A stretch of 64,000 bases of DNA from Gemmatimonadota bacterium (GTDB lineage Bacteria > Gemmatimonadota > Gemmatimonadetes > Gemmatimonadales > GWC2-71-9). The notes below the pieces were generated by a model. It searched no databases, had not been told where the DNA came from, and saw only the letters and a list, made by a program, of their open reading frames with translations. This document shows, one piece after another, positions 44,848 to 56,241 of this stretch; the stretch's first letter is position 1, and every line of letters begins with the position of its first letter. Made by a program: the position numbers and the translations under genes. Location of the stretch: positions 1 to 64,000 of the forward strand of contig SHZT01000013.1 in the NCBI GenBank assembly GCA_009692185.1, written 5' to 3'.

Positions 44848-44876
44848 TTGACAGAATGGCTGGTCCCGGTTAGCTT
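44848..44876 (+). promoter_or_regulatory. Predicted kdsB-rpoN operon promoter (leaderless)
   Basis: Perfect TTGACA (44848-44853), 17-bp spacer, TAGCTT (44871-44876), then 5 nt to the kdsB ATG. The best promoter match in the window. Transcription should begin at or next to the ATG. Confidence 0.65.
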
Positions 44877-44881
44877 CGGCT

Positions 44882-47241
<2,360 letters not shown>

Positions 47242-47244
47242 CCC

Positions 47245-48060
47245 GTGAGTGGCTTCTTCGGCCCCGCGCCGGTACTCATTGCCGGCCCGTGCGCCCTCGA
47301 GCACGACGAGGTGAATCTCGAGATCGGGGAAGTGCTGTCCGGTCTCGCGGGGCGCCTGGGCCTGCGCGTGGTGTACAAGGGGAGCTTCGACAAGGCGAAC
47401 CGTGCGAGCCCGCGGGCCCCCCGGGGACTTGGGCTCGAAGGCGGCCTCGCCGCGCTCGCGCTCGTCCGGAAGCGGACCGGGTTGCCTGTCCTGACCGACG
47501 TGCACGAGCCGGGACAGGTGCCGGCCGTCGCGGCGGTGGTTGATGCGATCCAGGTCCCTGCGCTCCTGGCCCGGCAAACCGATCTGCTCGTCGCGGCCGG
47601 CCGCTCAGGCCTCCCTGTCAACGTGAAAAAAGGGCAATCCATGGCCCCGTCGGACATGCGGGGCGCGGTGACCAAGGTGCGCGAGGCCGGAGGCCGGGAC
47701 GTGTCGGTGACGGAGCGCGGCTCCTTCTTCGGGTACGGCGACCTGGTCGTGGACATGAGGAACTTCGACCGAATCCGGCAGGCGGCGGGCACACCGGTTT
47801 TCTTCGACGCGACGCACTCGGTTCAGCAGCCGGGGCAGGGAGTGGGCGGCGCGAGCGGCGGGACGTCGGAGCATGTCCCGGCCCTGCTTCGCGCCGCCGC
47901 CGCGGCCGGCGCCGACGGGTTCTACCTTGAAACCCACCCCCGGCCTCATACCGCGCCAAGCGACGGTGCGACCATGTGGCCCCTCGGGGACCTCGAAGGC
48001 CTCATCGAGTCGGCTCTCGACGTCTGGCGTGCGGCCCACGCGGCGCGGGCCCGTGCGTAG
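47245..48060 (+). CDS. kdsA: 3-deoxy-8-phosphooctulonate synthase
   Basis: 271 residues. Condenses arabinose 5-phosphate with PEP. IAGPCALE with Cys16 at the metal-ligand position indicates the metal-dependent class (E. coli has Asn here). Other motifs: YKGSFDKANRAS, VNVKKGQSMAPSDM, DATHSVQQPG and LETHPRPHTAPSDGATMWPL. GTG start 3 nt after pyrG; lptC overlaps its 3' end by 8 nt. Confidence 0.96.
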   Translation: MSGFFGPAPVLIAGPCALEHDEVNLEIGEVLSGLAGRLGLRVVYKGSFDKANRASPRAPRGLGLEGGLAALALVRKRTGLPVLTDVHEPGQVPAVAAVVDAIQVPALLARQTDLLVAAGRSGLPVNVKKGQSMAPSDMRGAVTKVREAGGRDVSVTERGSFFGYGDLVVDMRNFDRIRQAAGTPVFFDATHSVQQPGQGVGGASGGTSEHVPALLRAAAAAGADGFYLETHPRPHTAPSDGATMWPLGDLEGLIESALDVWRAAHAARARA

Positions 48061-48634
48061 AACGTGTCCGCCGGGGACCTCCCGGCTCTCCAGGACGCTG
48101 GTTCTGGGAACCGCCGGCTTGGTCGTTGCGGCGGCGCTGACCGCCTGCGGCGACATGGGGAAGCCGCCCGTGGCGGCAACGTCGGGCGATACCGCCGATC
48201 AGGTCATTTTCGGCCTGAATCACCAGGTGACGATCGATGGTGCGCTGCGGACGCGCCTCCTGGCCGACACGGCCTACCTGTTCCAGCTCTCCCAGACCAG
48301 TGAGCTCAAGCACATCAAGGTCACGTTCTTCACGCCTGAGGGGCAGGAAAGCTCGACCCTGACTGCGAGACGGGGGCGTTACGACTGGCGCACGGGCGAC
48401 ATGGAGGCGCGGGAAAACGTGGTGGCGGTGACGCCGGACGGCCGGCGCCTGACGACCAGCGTGCTCAAGTACAAGCGGGCAGACCAGAGCATTGAGGGTC
48501 CCGAATCGTTCGTCTTCGACGCGCCGCAACGTCACCTCGAGGGCGAGGGATTCACGTCAGACCCGGATTTCAAGAACGTGACCACGAGGCGGCCGCGGAA
48601 GGGCACGCTCGGCAAAGTGGACTTGGGCAACTGA
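48053..48634 (+). CDS. lptC: LptC-like LPS export protein, apparently a lipoprotein
   Basis: 193 residues from GTG 48053. Signal region TLVLGTAGLVVAAALTACGD carries a lipobox (LTAC), unlike the membrane-anchored E. coli LptC. The domain has HIKVTFFTPEGQESSTLTAR RGRYDWRTGDMEARENVVAV and SVLKYKRADQSIEGPESFVF, matching the LptC beta-jellyroll. Neighbours lptA and lptB and the KDO genes support the call. Confidence 0.85.
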   Translation: MRRTCPPGTSRLSRTLVLGTAGLVVAAALTACGDMGKPPVAATSGDTADQVIFGLNHQVTIDGALRTRLLADTAYLFQLSQTSELKHIKVTFFTPEGQESSTLTARRGRYDWRTGDMEARENVVAVTPDGRRLTTSVLKYKRADQSIEGPESFVFDAPQRHLEGEGFTSDPDFKNVTTRRPRKGTLGKVDLGN

Positions 48635-49968
48635 TGCGCAGCATCGCTCGTTTCACCATCGCCTTTTCCACCCTCGCCCTTTCCACCATCAGCGCCCAAG
48701 CGCCCTCCCGCTCCTGCCTCGTCGAGCTGGACCAGGTGGGCGGGGTGGGGAAGCAGAACGAAATCCGGCCGGGGGTCTTCCACCAGTTCGGCAACGGTGG
48801 CGTGACCGCGCACTGCCGCGGTGAGAAGACCTCGATGAAGTCAGACAGCGTCGCCTGGTACTCGGATCTCGAGCGGATGGACCTGGTGGGCCATGCAGTC
48901 TTCGAGGACACGACCATCCGGCTCGACGCCGATCGCGCGATCTACTACTTGCAGGACCAGCGCCTCGAGGCGTACGGCAACGTCACGTTGCTCAATCGAA
49001 AGACGCAGTCGCGCCTCACCGGGCCCAACCTCACGTACTTGAGGGTCGTCGGGACACGGGACACGGCGGAGATGCTGGCGACCGGGCATCCACAAGCCAG
49101 GTATCGGAGCGAAACCGACTCCGCAAACGCCGAGCCGTATTTCATCAAGGCCGACCGAATGCGATTCCGGGGGAACACCCGCGCGTGGGCAGGTGGCGGC
49201 GTGTCGATTGATCGCAGTGACTTCTCCGCCAGGTCCGACAGTTCGGAGCTCGACCTTGGCATCGGTGGCGGGTTCCTCGTGGGTCACGCCGAGGCGCGCG
49301 GCCAGGACTCGGCCGGGTACGTCCTGACGGGGCGCACGATTCGTTTTCGCATGAGCCAGAACCGCCTCGTGTGGGTCCAGGCCCGCGGGCTCGCCGATGC
49401 GACCAGCAGTGAGTGGCGCCTGGTGGCCGACACGGTCGAGTTCGACATCGTGGGACAGCGGGTGGGCGGAGGCCGTGCGTGGGGGAACTCCACCCGGCCG
49501 CGCGCCGCCTCCTTGAGCTACACGATCTCCGCCGATTCGCTCGCCCTGGACGCGCCGGGTCAGCGCCTCACCGAGCTGCGGGGGTTCGGGCACACCTATG
49601 CCACGTCCCGGTCGGACTCGGCCCGGGTGGATGCGGACTGGATGTCCGGCGACACGCTGGTCGCGCGGTTCGACAGCACCCTGTTCAGCCGGAGCACGCT
49701 CTCGCGCCTGACCGCCACCGGCGCGGCCCGCGCGTATTACCACGTGCCGGACCCGAAGCGGCCGGGCTCGCCCGGCATCACGTACTCGCGGGGCACGGAA
49801 ATCGCCGCGCGGTTCACGCCATTTGGTCTCGAGCGGGTGGACGTGGTGGGCGACGGAGACGGCGTGTACCTGGAAGCGGGCGCCCCGAGCCCGCCTCCAC
49901 CCAAGGGCCCGCCCCCTATCCCCACGGGACTCGTCAAGCCGTCGCCCGTGCCGGCGGTGCGACCGTGA
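48634..49968 (+). CDS. lptA: OstA/LptA-like periplasmic LPS transport protein (long form)
   Basis: 444 residues. Signal peptide of unusual 5-residue periodicity (IARFT-IAFST-LALST-ISAQ), produced by array E. Then OstA-type strands: SDSVAWYSDLERMDLVGHAV, LDADRAIYYLQDQRLEAYGN and KADRMRFRGNTRAWAGGGVS, repeated more divergently to the Pro-rich C-terminus. More than twice E. coli LptA, so it may form several jellyroll repeats or bridge by itself. TGATG with lptC, GTGA with lptB. Confidence 0.8.
   Translation: MRSIARFTIAFSTLALSTISAQAPSRSCLVELDQVGGVGKQNEIRPGVFHQFGNGGVTAHCRGEKTSMKSDSVAWYSDLERMDLVGHAVFEDTTIRLDADRAIYYLQDQRLEAYGNVTLLNRKTQSRLTGPNLTYLRVVGTRDTAEMLATGHPQARYRSETDSANAEPYFIKADRMRFRGNTRAWAGGGVSIDRSDFSARSDSSELDLGIGGGFLVGHAEARGQDSAGYVLTGRTIRFRMSQNRLVWVQARGLADATSSEWRLVADTVEFDIVGQRVGGGRAWGNSTRPRAASLSYTISADSLALDAPGQRLTELRGFGHTYATSRSDSARVDADWMSGDTLVARFDSTLFSRSTLSRLTATGAARAYYHVPDPKRPGSPGITYSRGTEIAARFTPFGLERVDVVGDGDGVYLEAGAPSPPPPKGPPPIPTGLVKPSPVPAVRP
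48642..48701. repeat. 15-nt tandem array in the lptA signal-peptide region (array E)
   Basis: Four in-phase 15-mers: CATCGCTCGTTTCAC, CATCGCCTTTTCCAC, CCTCGCCCTTTCCAC, CATCAGCGCCCAAGC. The unit resembles the C-rich arm of array C. Because 15 is a multiple of 3 it gives a periodic peptide. Confidence 0.7.
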
Positions 49969-51140
49969 CGGGCTCCTTGCGTGAAGCATTCGTCGGGCGC
50001 GAGTCGTCGTTGCCGCTCGCGGTGGCGGCGATCCTCCGAATCGCCGACGACAGCGGGGCGGTGACGTTCGGCCAACTGGCCGTGAGTTATCGGGAGGACC
50101 ACCTCGACCTCCAGCGGCAGATCGGTGAGACCGCCGGGCAGGCGGGCGTTCTGTCGGTGGATGAAGTGCGGCGGCATCTCGAAGGGTCGGTACTGCCGCG
50201 CCTGTCCACCGACGGCATCATCGACCCACTCACCCTGCCGATCGACGAGGGGACGTCCATCCGGCTGCGGGCGGACCTGTGGGCCGCCGTGAGCGTGGCG
50301 CGTGACGGCGCCAGGGCGGAACTCCTGGGCCTTGCCACCGAGACGCTGGCGCCGGTCGAGCCCGCGAGCGGGCCTCCGACCACGGCCGGGGCGGTGCTGT
50401 CGGCCCGCGGCATGACCAAGACGTATCGCCGCCGGCGCGTGGTGGACGCGGTAGACCTGGAACTCCGCCAGGGTGAGATCGTGGGCCTCCTGGGCCCGAA
50501 TGGCGCGGGAAAGACCACTACGTTCTACATGATCGTCGGGCTGGTGCGGCCCGACGAGGGCCGGACATTCGTGGACGGCGAAGACATCTCGGGACTCCCC
50601 ATGTACCAACGTGCCCGGCGGGGCATCGGGTACCTGTCCCAGGAACCGTCGGTGTTCCGGAAGCTCACGGTCGAGCAGAACATCATGGCGATCCTGGAAA
50701 TCCAGCCGCTCTCGGCCGCCGAGCGGGAGGAGCGGCTGGAGGGCTTGCTGGACGAGCTGTCCATCCGGCATTTGCGGAGCACCCCGGCTTACCAGCTGTC
50801 GGGCGGCGAGCGGCGCCGGCTGGAGATTACGCGCGCCCTGGTCACGCGGCCGCGCTTCATGCTGCTGGACGAGCCGTTCGCGGGCGTGGACCCGATCGCG
50901 GTGCACGATATCCAGACCATCGTCGCGGGATTGCGGCGGCGGGGCATCGGGGTGCTGATCACCGACCACAACGTCGAGCAGACGCTCGACATCGTGGACC
51001 GCGCCTACATCCTGTTTGAGGGCCGCGTGAAAGTGTCGGGCTCGGTGCGCGACCTGGTGTTCGACGATCGCGTGGCCGAGGTGTACTTCGGCCCCACGCT
51101 CACGACGCGTCTCCGCCAGCGGCTCGGAGTCGTTGCGTGA
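49965..51140 (+). CDS. lptB: LptB-type LPS export ATPase with N-terminal extension
   Basis: 391 residues; E. coli LptB is ~240. Residues ~145-391 are a full ABC ATPase: Walker A GPNGAGKTT (177-185), LSGGE (278-282), Walker B FMLLDEP (298-304), and the LptB-style VDPIAVHDIQTIV. Residues 1-~140 are an extra, mostly helical domain (AILRIADDSGAVTFGQLAVS, GVLSVDEVRRHLEG) that I do not recognise; the frame is open throughout from the GTG at 49965 (GTGA with lptA). An internal start at ATG 50412 would give plain LptB. Confidence 0.9.
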   Translation: MTGSLREAFVGRESSLPLAVAAILRIADDSGAVTFGQLAVSYREDHLDLQRQIGETAGQAGVLSVDEVRRHLEGSVLPRLSTDGIIDPLTLPIDEGTSIRLRADLWAAVSVARDGARAELLGLATETLAPVEPASGPPTTAGAVLSARGMTKTYRRRRVVDAVDLELRQGEIVGLLGPNGAGKTTTFYMIVGLVRPDEGRTFVDGEDISGLPMYQRARRGIGYLSQEPSVFRKLTVEQNIMAILEIQPLSAAEREERLEGLLDELSIRHLRSTPAYQLSGGERRRLEITRALVTRPRFMLLDEPFAGVDPIAVHDIQTIVAGLRRRGIGVLITDHNVEQTLDIVDRAYILFEGRVKVSGSVRDLVFDDRVAEVYFGPTLTTRLRQRLGVVA

Positions 51141-52621
51141 AGACCGGCATGCAGCAGACGACGGGCCTCCGGCAGGACATGCGGATGAATCCACGCCTGT
51201 ACCAGGCGATGGACCTCCTCTACATGCCCCTGATGGACCTTCAGCAGCACCTCAAGACGGAGCTCGAAACGAACCCCTTCCTTGAGCTGGAGGAACCCGA
51301 GGAGCAGATCGAAACGCCGGAGTCGGCGCTCGAGAAGCCCCAGGAGCCCGCCCAGGAGGATGAGGAAGGGGAGCAGGGGTGGGAGAAGATCATCCTCGAC
51401 GGCTTCCAGGTCGGCGCCTCGCGCGGCCAGTTCGAGGAGAGTGAGTTCCGCGACCGCGTGCAAGTGGAAAAGCGCGGGCTCGACGATCACCTGCGCGACC
51501 AGCTTCAGCTCCTCGACCTCACGCCTCGCGAGCGGCTGCTCGCCGAAGAGTTCATCGGGAGCATCGGCGAGGACGGCTACCTGAAGGCGTCGCTCGATGA
51601 GATCGTGGGGGGCGTGAACAAGGTGCTGGAGGAACACCACGCCCACCTGGTGGAGGGCCAGTCGGACGAGGGAGGGAACGCGGGCGTACTGGTCGAGCCG
51701 TTTACGACGGCCGGGGCCGAGGGAATGCTCAAGATCATCCAGCACCTGGACCCGCCGGGTATTGGTGCCCGGGACCTCCGCGAGTGCCTGCTGCTCCAGC
51801 TGGAGGACAGCAAGCAGACGGAGACGCTGACCTACCGCCTCGTGCGGGACGCGTTTGATGACCTGATTGCCCACCGGTGGAGCGAACTGGCGCGCCGGTT
51901 CCAGCTGGATCCGCGGCAGGTGCAGGATGGTGCGGACGCCCTGGCCAAGCTGGACCCAAAGCCGGGACTGCGGTTCCTCCCGGCCGACGACGAGTACGTC
52001 ATGCCAGACCTGGTCGTCCAGAAGATCGACGGTCAGTACAAGGTGTTCCTGAACGACAATGCGATGCCGCGGCTTCGCATCAGCCGGGTGTACCAGGAAA
52101 TGGCGGGGGACAAGAAGAAGTTCGTCGGCGAGAACCGCGAGTTCGTGACCCAGCGTCTCAACAGCGCAAGCTGGCTGATTCAGGCGATCGAGCAGCGCCG
52201 ACAGACCATGCTCAAGGTCATGAACTTCATCGTCGACCGGCAACGAGAGTTTTTCGAGAAGGGCGTGGAGTTTCTCAAGCCGCTGACGCTCCGCGAGGTG
52301 GCCGACGTGATCCACATGCACGAGTCCACCGTGAGCCGGGTGACGAACCAGAAGCACGTCCAGACACCGCGCGGCGTGTTTCCCCTGAAGTTCTTCTTCT
52401 CGAGCAGCCTTGAAACCACCAGCGGCGAGGACGCGAGCGCGAGGTCGGTGAAGGCCCAGATCGGGAAGCTGGTCGGGGAAGAGAACCCGGGCGACCCGCT
52501 GACAGACTCGGAGATCCAGGGCGCGCTCAAGGCGAAAGGCATCCGCATCGCGCGCCGCACCGTGGCCAAGTACCGGGACCAGTTGAGCATCCTTCCTGCG
52601 CGCATGAGGAAACGGGTATGA
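51137..52621 (+). CDS. rpoN: RNA polymerase sigma-54 factor
   Basis: 494 residues. Gln-rich region I (QQTTGLRQDMRMNPRLYQAM), acidic linker (~50-80), core-binding region, HTH VADVIHMHESTVSRVTNQKH and RpoN box ARRTVAKYR near residue 472. GTG start (GTGA with lptB), ATGA with the next gene. lptB-rpoN adjacency is common in Gram-negatives. Confidence 0.97.
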   Translation: MKTGMQQTTGLRQDMRMNPRLYQAMDLLYMPLMDLQQHLKTELETNPFLELEEPEEQIETPESALEKPQEPAQEDEEGEQGWEKIILDGFQVGASRGQFEESEFRDRVQVEKRGLDDHLRDQLQLLDLTPRERLLAEEFIGSIGEDGYLKASLDEIVGGVNKVLEEHHAHLVEGQSDEGGNAGVLVEPFTTAGAEGMLKIIQHLDPPGIGARDLRECLLLQLEDSKQTETLTYRLVRDAFDDLIAHRWSELARRFQLDPRQVQDGADALAKLDPKPGLRFLPADDEYVMPDLVVQKIDGQYKVFLNDNAMPRLRISRVYQEMAGDKKKFVGENREFVTQRLNSASWLIQAIEQRRQTMLKVMNFIVDRQREFFEKGVEFLKPLTLREVADVIHMHESTVSRVTNQKHVQTPRGVFPLKFFFSSSLETTSGEDASARSVKAQIGKLVGEENPGDPLTDSEIQGALKAKGIRIARRTVAKYRDQLSILPARMRKRV

Positions 52622-53583
52622 CCCTGGCGGTGAAGGGCGGAGAGGTGGAGGTGAGCGTCCTCGTCCCGGCGAAGGACGAGGCGGAGAACCTCGCGGAGTT
52701 CGTCCGGCAGTGCCGGGACGCCCTCACGGCGGTTCCGTACGTCTGCGAGGTGATCATCATCAACGACGGGAGCGAGGACGGCTCCGCGGAGGTGCTCGAG
52801 CGCCTCCAGAAGGAACACGCGTTCCTGCAGGTCGTCACGCACCGGAACCGGCGAGGTATTGCCGACGCGTTGCGGTCGGGCGGAGACGCGGCCCGGGGCC
52901 GCATCTTCGTCTTTTATCCCGCCGACCTCCAGTTTCTTCCGTCCGAGATTCCGAGTCTGGTCCAGCCGGTCCTCGCCCGGGAGGCCGACATCGTCACTGG
53001 CGCGAAGCAGGGGAGCTACGACAAGGCCCTTGTTTCGGGGATCTACAACTGGATCTGCCGGTGGCTGTTTGGCGTGCGCGTCACCGACCTGAACGCGGTG
53101 AAGGCCTATCGTCGTGAAGTCATGGACGTAGTACCGGCGCGGCCGGATTGGCACCGCTTCATGGTGGTGATCGCCGCCGCGGACGGCTACCGCGTCACCG
53201 AACGGCCTGTGACGCTCATGCCCCGCCGGGCCGGCAAGTCCAAGTTCGGCATCGGGCGGATTCCGGTGGGCGCACTGGACTTGGTGTCGGTGTGGTTCCA
53301 GCTCCGCTTTGCCCGGCAGCCGATGCTGTTTTTCGGAACGTCGGGGGGCATTCTCGTGCTCCTCGGCATCCTCAACGGCGTAATCGCCCTCGTTCTCCGG
53401 TTTGGTTTCGACATTGGCCTCCGGCCTCTTCTCTACCTCGTGATTCTGCTGGTGGGGTCGGGCGTGGCGCTCTTCGGCGTCGGGTTTGTCGGAGAAATGG
53501 TGGCCGGGGCCCGGGAGGAGAACCGGCAGCTGGTCCGCGCGGTGGAACGCCTGGTTGACGAACTGAAGCGTCCGCGCGGGTGA
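52618..53583 (+). CDS. Family 2 glycosyltransferase with C-terminal membrane helices
   Basis: 321 residues. GT-A domain: SVLVPAKDEAENL, IIINDGSEDGS, and YPADLQFLPSEI in place of the usual DADLQ. It ends with two membrane helices (GGILVLLGILNGVIALVLRF; LLYLVILLVGSGVALFGVGF). This is the architecture of polyprenyl-phosphate sugar transferases. First gene of the glycan cluster; ATGA overlap with rpoN. Confidence 0.85.
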   Translation: MTLAVKGGEVEVSVLVPAKDEAENLAEFVRQCRDALTAVPYVCEVIIINDGSEDGSAEVLERLQKEHAFLQVVTHRNRRGIADALRSGGDAARGRIFVFYPADLQFLPSEIPSLVQPVLAREADIVTGAKQGSYDKALVSGIYNWICRWLFGVRVTDLNAVKAYRREVMDVVPARPDWHRFMVVIAAADGYRVTERPVTLMPRRAGKSKFGIGRIPVGALDLVSVWFQLRFARQPMLFFGTSGGILVLLGILNGVIALVLRFGFDIGLRPLLYLVILLVGSGVALFGVGFVGEMVAGAREENRQLVRAVERLVDELKRPRG

Positions 53584-54758
53584 AGGTCCTCGTCGTCACG
53601 CACAACTACCCCCGTCACCCCGACGATCCCGCCGGCGCGTTCGTCGGCCGCCTGGCTCGGGGTGTCGCCGCGAGCGGTCACCACGTCACCGTCGTTGCTC
53701 CCCACGCGCCAGGCCTGGCCGAGGAGCAGATGGACGGGCCGGTCCGCGTCCGCCGGTTCCGGTACGCCACGGATGACCGGGAAGTCATCGCGTACAGCGG
53801 TGATATGCATGCACGGGCGCGGCGCGGAGCAGGCCTCGGCGGAATCCTGTCGTTCCTCTGGCGCTTCCGTGCCGCGGTGAAGCGCGTGGCGGCCGAGGAG
53901 CGACCCGACGTGATCCACGCCCATTGGTGGGTGCCAGGTGGGTGGATGGCGAAGGCCACCGGGGTTCCCTACGTCGTGACGTGTCACGGCACGGACGTCC
54001 GCCTGATCGAGTTTCCCCCCCTGCGGTGGCTCGCGCGGCGCGTCCTGAATGCCGCGGCGGTGGTGACGACCGTGTCCGAATTCCTGCGGCGGGACCTTGA
54101 GCGCTTGCTCGGGCGTGAGGTCCAGTCGGCGGCCGTGCTGCGGATGCCGGTGGATGCACGGGACTTCGAGTCAGCCCGCTCAGTGCCCAAGGCGGAGCCT
54201 CCCCGGATCCTGTTTGTCGGCAACCTGAATCCATCGAAGGGCGTGGACGTGCTGATTCGGGCGGCCAGGGCGCTGAAGGATCGTGGCATCAACGCGCGCG
54301 TGCGGATTGTGGGCGACGGCCCTGCCCGGGAGGACCTCAGAACGCTCGCGCGATTGGAGGGGGTGGCGGACCTCGTCGAATTCGCGGGAGCCCTGCCGCT
54401 GAACAACATGCCGCGGGAATACGGCGCGGCCACCGTCACCGTCCTGCCCACGCGCGGGCAGGCTGAAGGGCTTGGGCTGTCGCTGGTGGAATCCCTTCTC
54501 TCGGGAACAGCCGTCGTCGGCAGTGCCGCAGGGGGCATTCCGGAGGTCGTCGTTCCCGGGGAAACCGGCCTGATTGCGCGGGATGGCGACGCGGCTGACC
54601 TTGCGGCTCAGCTGGCACGCATGCTCACCGACGCTGCGTTCCGGGAGCGGACAGCGGCCACCGGCCGGGAGCGCGTGACGCGGGATTTCTCCCTCGACGG
54701 CACGCTCCCCATACTGCTCGATATCTATCGTGTCGCTGCTGGTCGAGCGGCGGCCTGA
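53580..54758 (+). CDS. Family 4 glycosyltransferase
   Basis: 392 residues, GT-B fold. N-terminal VVTHNYPRHPDDPAGAFVGR and VIHAHWWVPGGWMA; C-terminal FVGNLNPSKGVDVLIRAA and the nucleotide-sugar site ARGQAEGLGLSLVESL-like segment with GGIPEVV. Cytosolic. GTG start (GTGA overlap). Confidence 0.9.
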   Translation: MKVLVVTHNYPRHPDDPAGAFVGRLARGVAASGHHVTVVAPHAPGLAEEQMDGPVRVRRFRYATDDREVIAYSGDMHARARRGAGLGGILSFLWRFRAAVKRVAAEERPDVIHAHWWVPGGWMAKATGVPYVVTCHGTDVRLIEFPPLRWLARRVLNAAAVVTTVSEFLRRDLERLLGREVQSAAVLRMPVDARDFESARSVPKAEPPRILFVGNLNPSKGVDVLIRAARALKDRGINARVRIVGDGPAREDLRTLARLEGVADLVEFAGALPLNNMPREYGAATVTVLPTRGQAEGLGLSLVESLLSGTAVVGSAAGGIPEVVVPGETGLIARDGDAADLAAQLARMLTDAAFRERTAATGRERVTRDFSLDGTLPILLDIYRVAAGRAAA

Positions 54759-55773
54759 CGCGCCGCCCGACTGGGATGGTTTCGTCCGCGACCGCGGGCT
54801 GTTCTACCATTCCTCCCGGTGGATCGCGGGCCTGGGTGCGTGCTTCGGCTATCCGGTCCACTGGCTTACCGCACGGGACGGCGGGGCGCTCGCCGGTGTC
54901 CTGGCGCTTGCGGAGGTGCCGGGGCTCGTGAGGGCGCATCGGCTGGTGAGCTTTCCGTTCAGCTACGCGAGTGGCCCGGTGGCGACCGACCGGGATGCCA
55001 TGCTTGCCGTGCTCCAGGCGGCCCGTGACCTGGGGGGCGAGCGGCGCTCGTCCCGGGTCGAGATCAAGCAGTTAAGTCCCGCAGGCGACCCGGCGCCCGG
55101 GTTCGTTCGTGCCAACCGCTACGCGACGTATCGAGTGCCGCCCGAAGGTGGCGAGGACGCCATCTGGAATCGCCTGAACGCCGACAGCACTCGCCGGGGC
55201 ATTCGGAAAGCGGAGAAGGCGGGCGTGAAGGTGATGCGGGCGGCCGGTGCCGAAGACTGGGAAGCCTTCGCGGGCCTGGAGGACGTGACGGCCCGTGAGC
55301 ACGGGCTCCCCGCGCCGCCGCGGAACTTCTTCCTGGAGTTCTGTCCGCGTTTGCAGGCCGAAGGCCTCGCCGATTTGTATCTCGCCCGGGTGAATGATGG
55401 GCGGCTCGCCGCGGGCGTCGTCGTCTGGAAGGGCAGGCGCGAGTGGATCTACGCGTTCAACGCGTCGAATCCCGTGCTCCTCGCCGACCGGCCCAATCAC
55501 GCGGCGCTCTGGCACGCTATGCGGGAAGCGGCGGTCGCCGGGGCCGTGTTCGACCTCGGCCGCGCCGCGCCGGAACAGACCGGCCTCGTGGAGTACAAGC
55601 TCCGCTGGGGCGGACAGGCGGTGCCGCTCGCATACGACTATTGGCCCGCGCCGCAGGGGCTTAACATTTCCCGTCGTGATGGCGGCACGCTGGCCGCGGC
55701 GGCACGGCTCTGGCGCCTCCTTCCACTCCCTGTCACCCGGTTCGGCGCGCGCCTGTACCGGTACCTGGGGTAG
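54730..55773 (+). CDS. FemAB/GNAT-like acyl- or aminoacyltransferase
   Basis: 347 residues. FemAB-like double-GNAT protein: FYHSSRWIAGLGACFGYPVH, FPFSYASGPVA, RRGIRKAEKAGVKVMRA and a C-terminal GNAT half (FDLGRAAPEQTGLVEYKLRW GGQAVPL). Such proteins accompany polysaccharide deacetylases in exosortase-type EPS loci. GTG start overlapping the previous gene by 29 nt. Confidence 0.75.
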   Translation: MSLLVERRPDAPPDWDGFVRDRGLFYHSSRWIAGLGACFGYPVHWLTARDGGALAGVLALAEVPGLVRAHRLVSFPFSYASGPVATDRDAMLAVLQAARDLGGERRSSRVEIKQLSPAGDPAPGFVRANRYATYRVPPEGGEDAIWNRLNADSTRRGIRKAEKAGVKVMRAAGAEDWEAFAGLEDVTAREHGLPAPPRNFFLEFCPRLQAEGLADLYLARVNDGRLAAGVVVWKGRREWIYAFNASNPVLLADRPNHAALWHAMREAAVAGAVFDLGRAAPEQTGLVEYKLRWGGQAVPLAYDYWPAPQGLNISRRDGGTLAAAARLWRLLPLPVTRFGARLYRYLG

Positions 55774-56241
55774 GTGATGACGTTCTGGCGGCGTCTACGG
55801 AAGAAGATCCTCAAGCGCTGGGCGCGGAACGCGTTCTTTCCGGGTATGCGGGTCCAGTTTCTGCGCTGGTGCGGATTCCGCATCGGACGTGAGGTATACA
55901 TCGCGGACGAGTTCCTCGTTGTAGAGGAACTGGTGGATCGCGACAACCTTACCATCGGGGACCGTGTGAGCATCGCGCCCCGGGTCACCATCGTTACGTC
56001 CTCCCACCCGAACAACTCACACATCCGCGCATTCGCCCCGGTGCGGCAGGGCCCCATCGTCATTGAGTCGGACGCCTGGATTGGCGCCGGGGCGGTGATC
56101 CTCCCCGGCGTCCGGATCGGGCGTGGCGCCATCGTGGGCGCCAACGCCGTCGTCACGAGTGACGTCCCTCCGCTCCATGTCGTAGCCGGACAGCCCGCCA
56201 AGACTGTCCAGGTGCTGACGCCGCCGCCGGGCTGGGATTGA
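55774..56241 (+). CDS. Hexapeptide-repeat acyltransferase
   Basis: 155 residues from GTG 55774 (ATG at 55777 equally likely). Left-handed beta-helix O-acetyltransferase of the WbbJ/NodL type: SIAPRVTIVTSSHPNNSHIR, WIGAGAVILPGVRIGRGAIV GANAVVTSDVPP. The basic, aromatic N-terminus may sit on the membrane. Probably acetylates a sugar of the same pathway. Confidence 0.85.
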   Translation: MMTFWRRLRKKILKRWARNAFFPGMRVQFLRWCGFRIGREVYIADEFLVVEELVDRDNLTIGDRVSIAPRVTIVTSSHPNNSHIRAFAPVRQGPIVIESDAWIGAGAVILPGVRIGRGAIVGANAVVTSDVPPLHVVAGQPAKTVQVLTPPPGWD

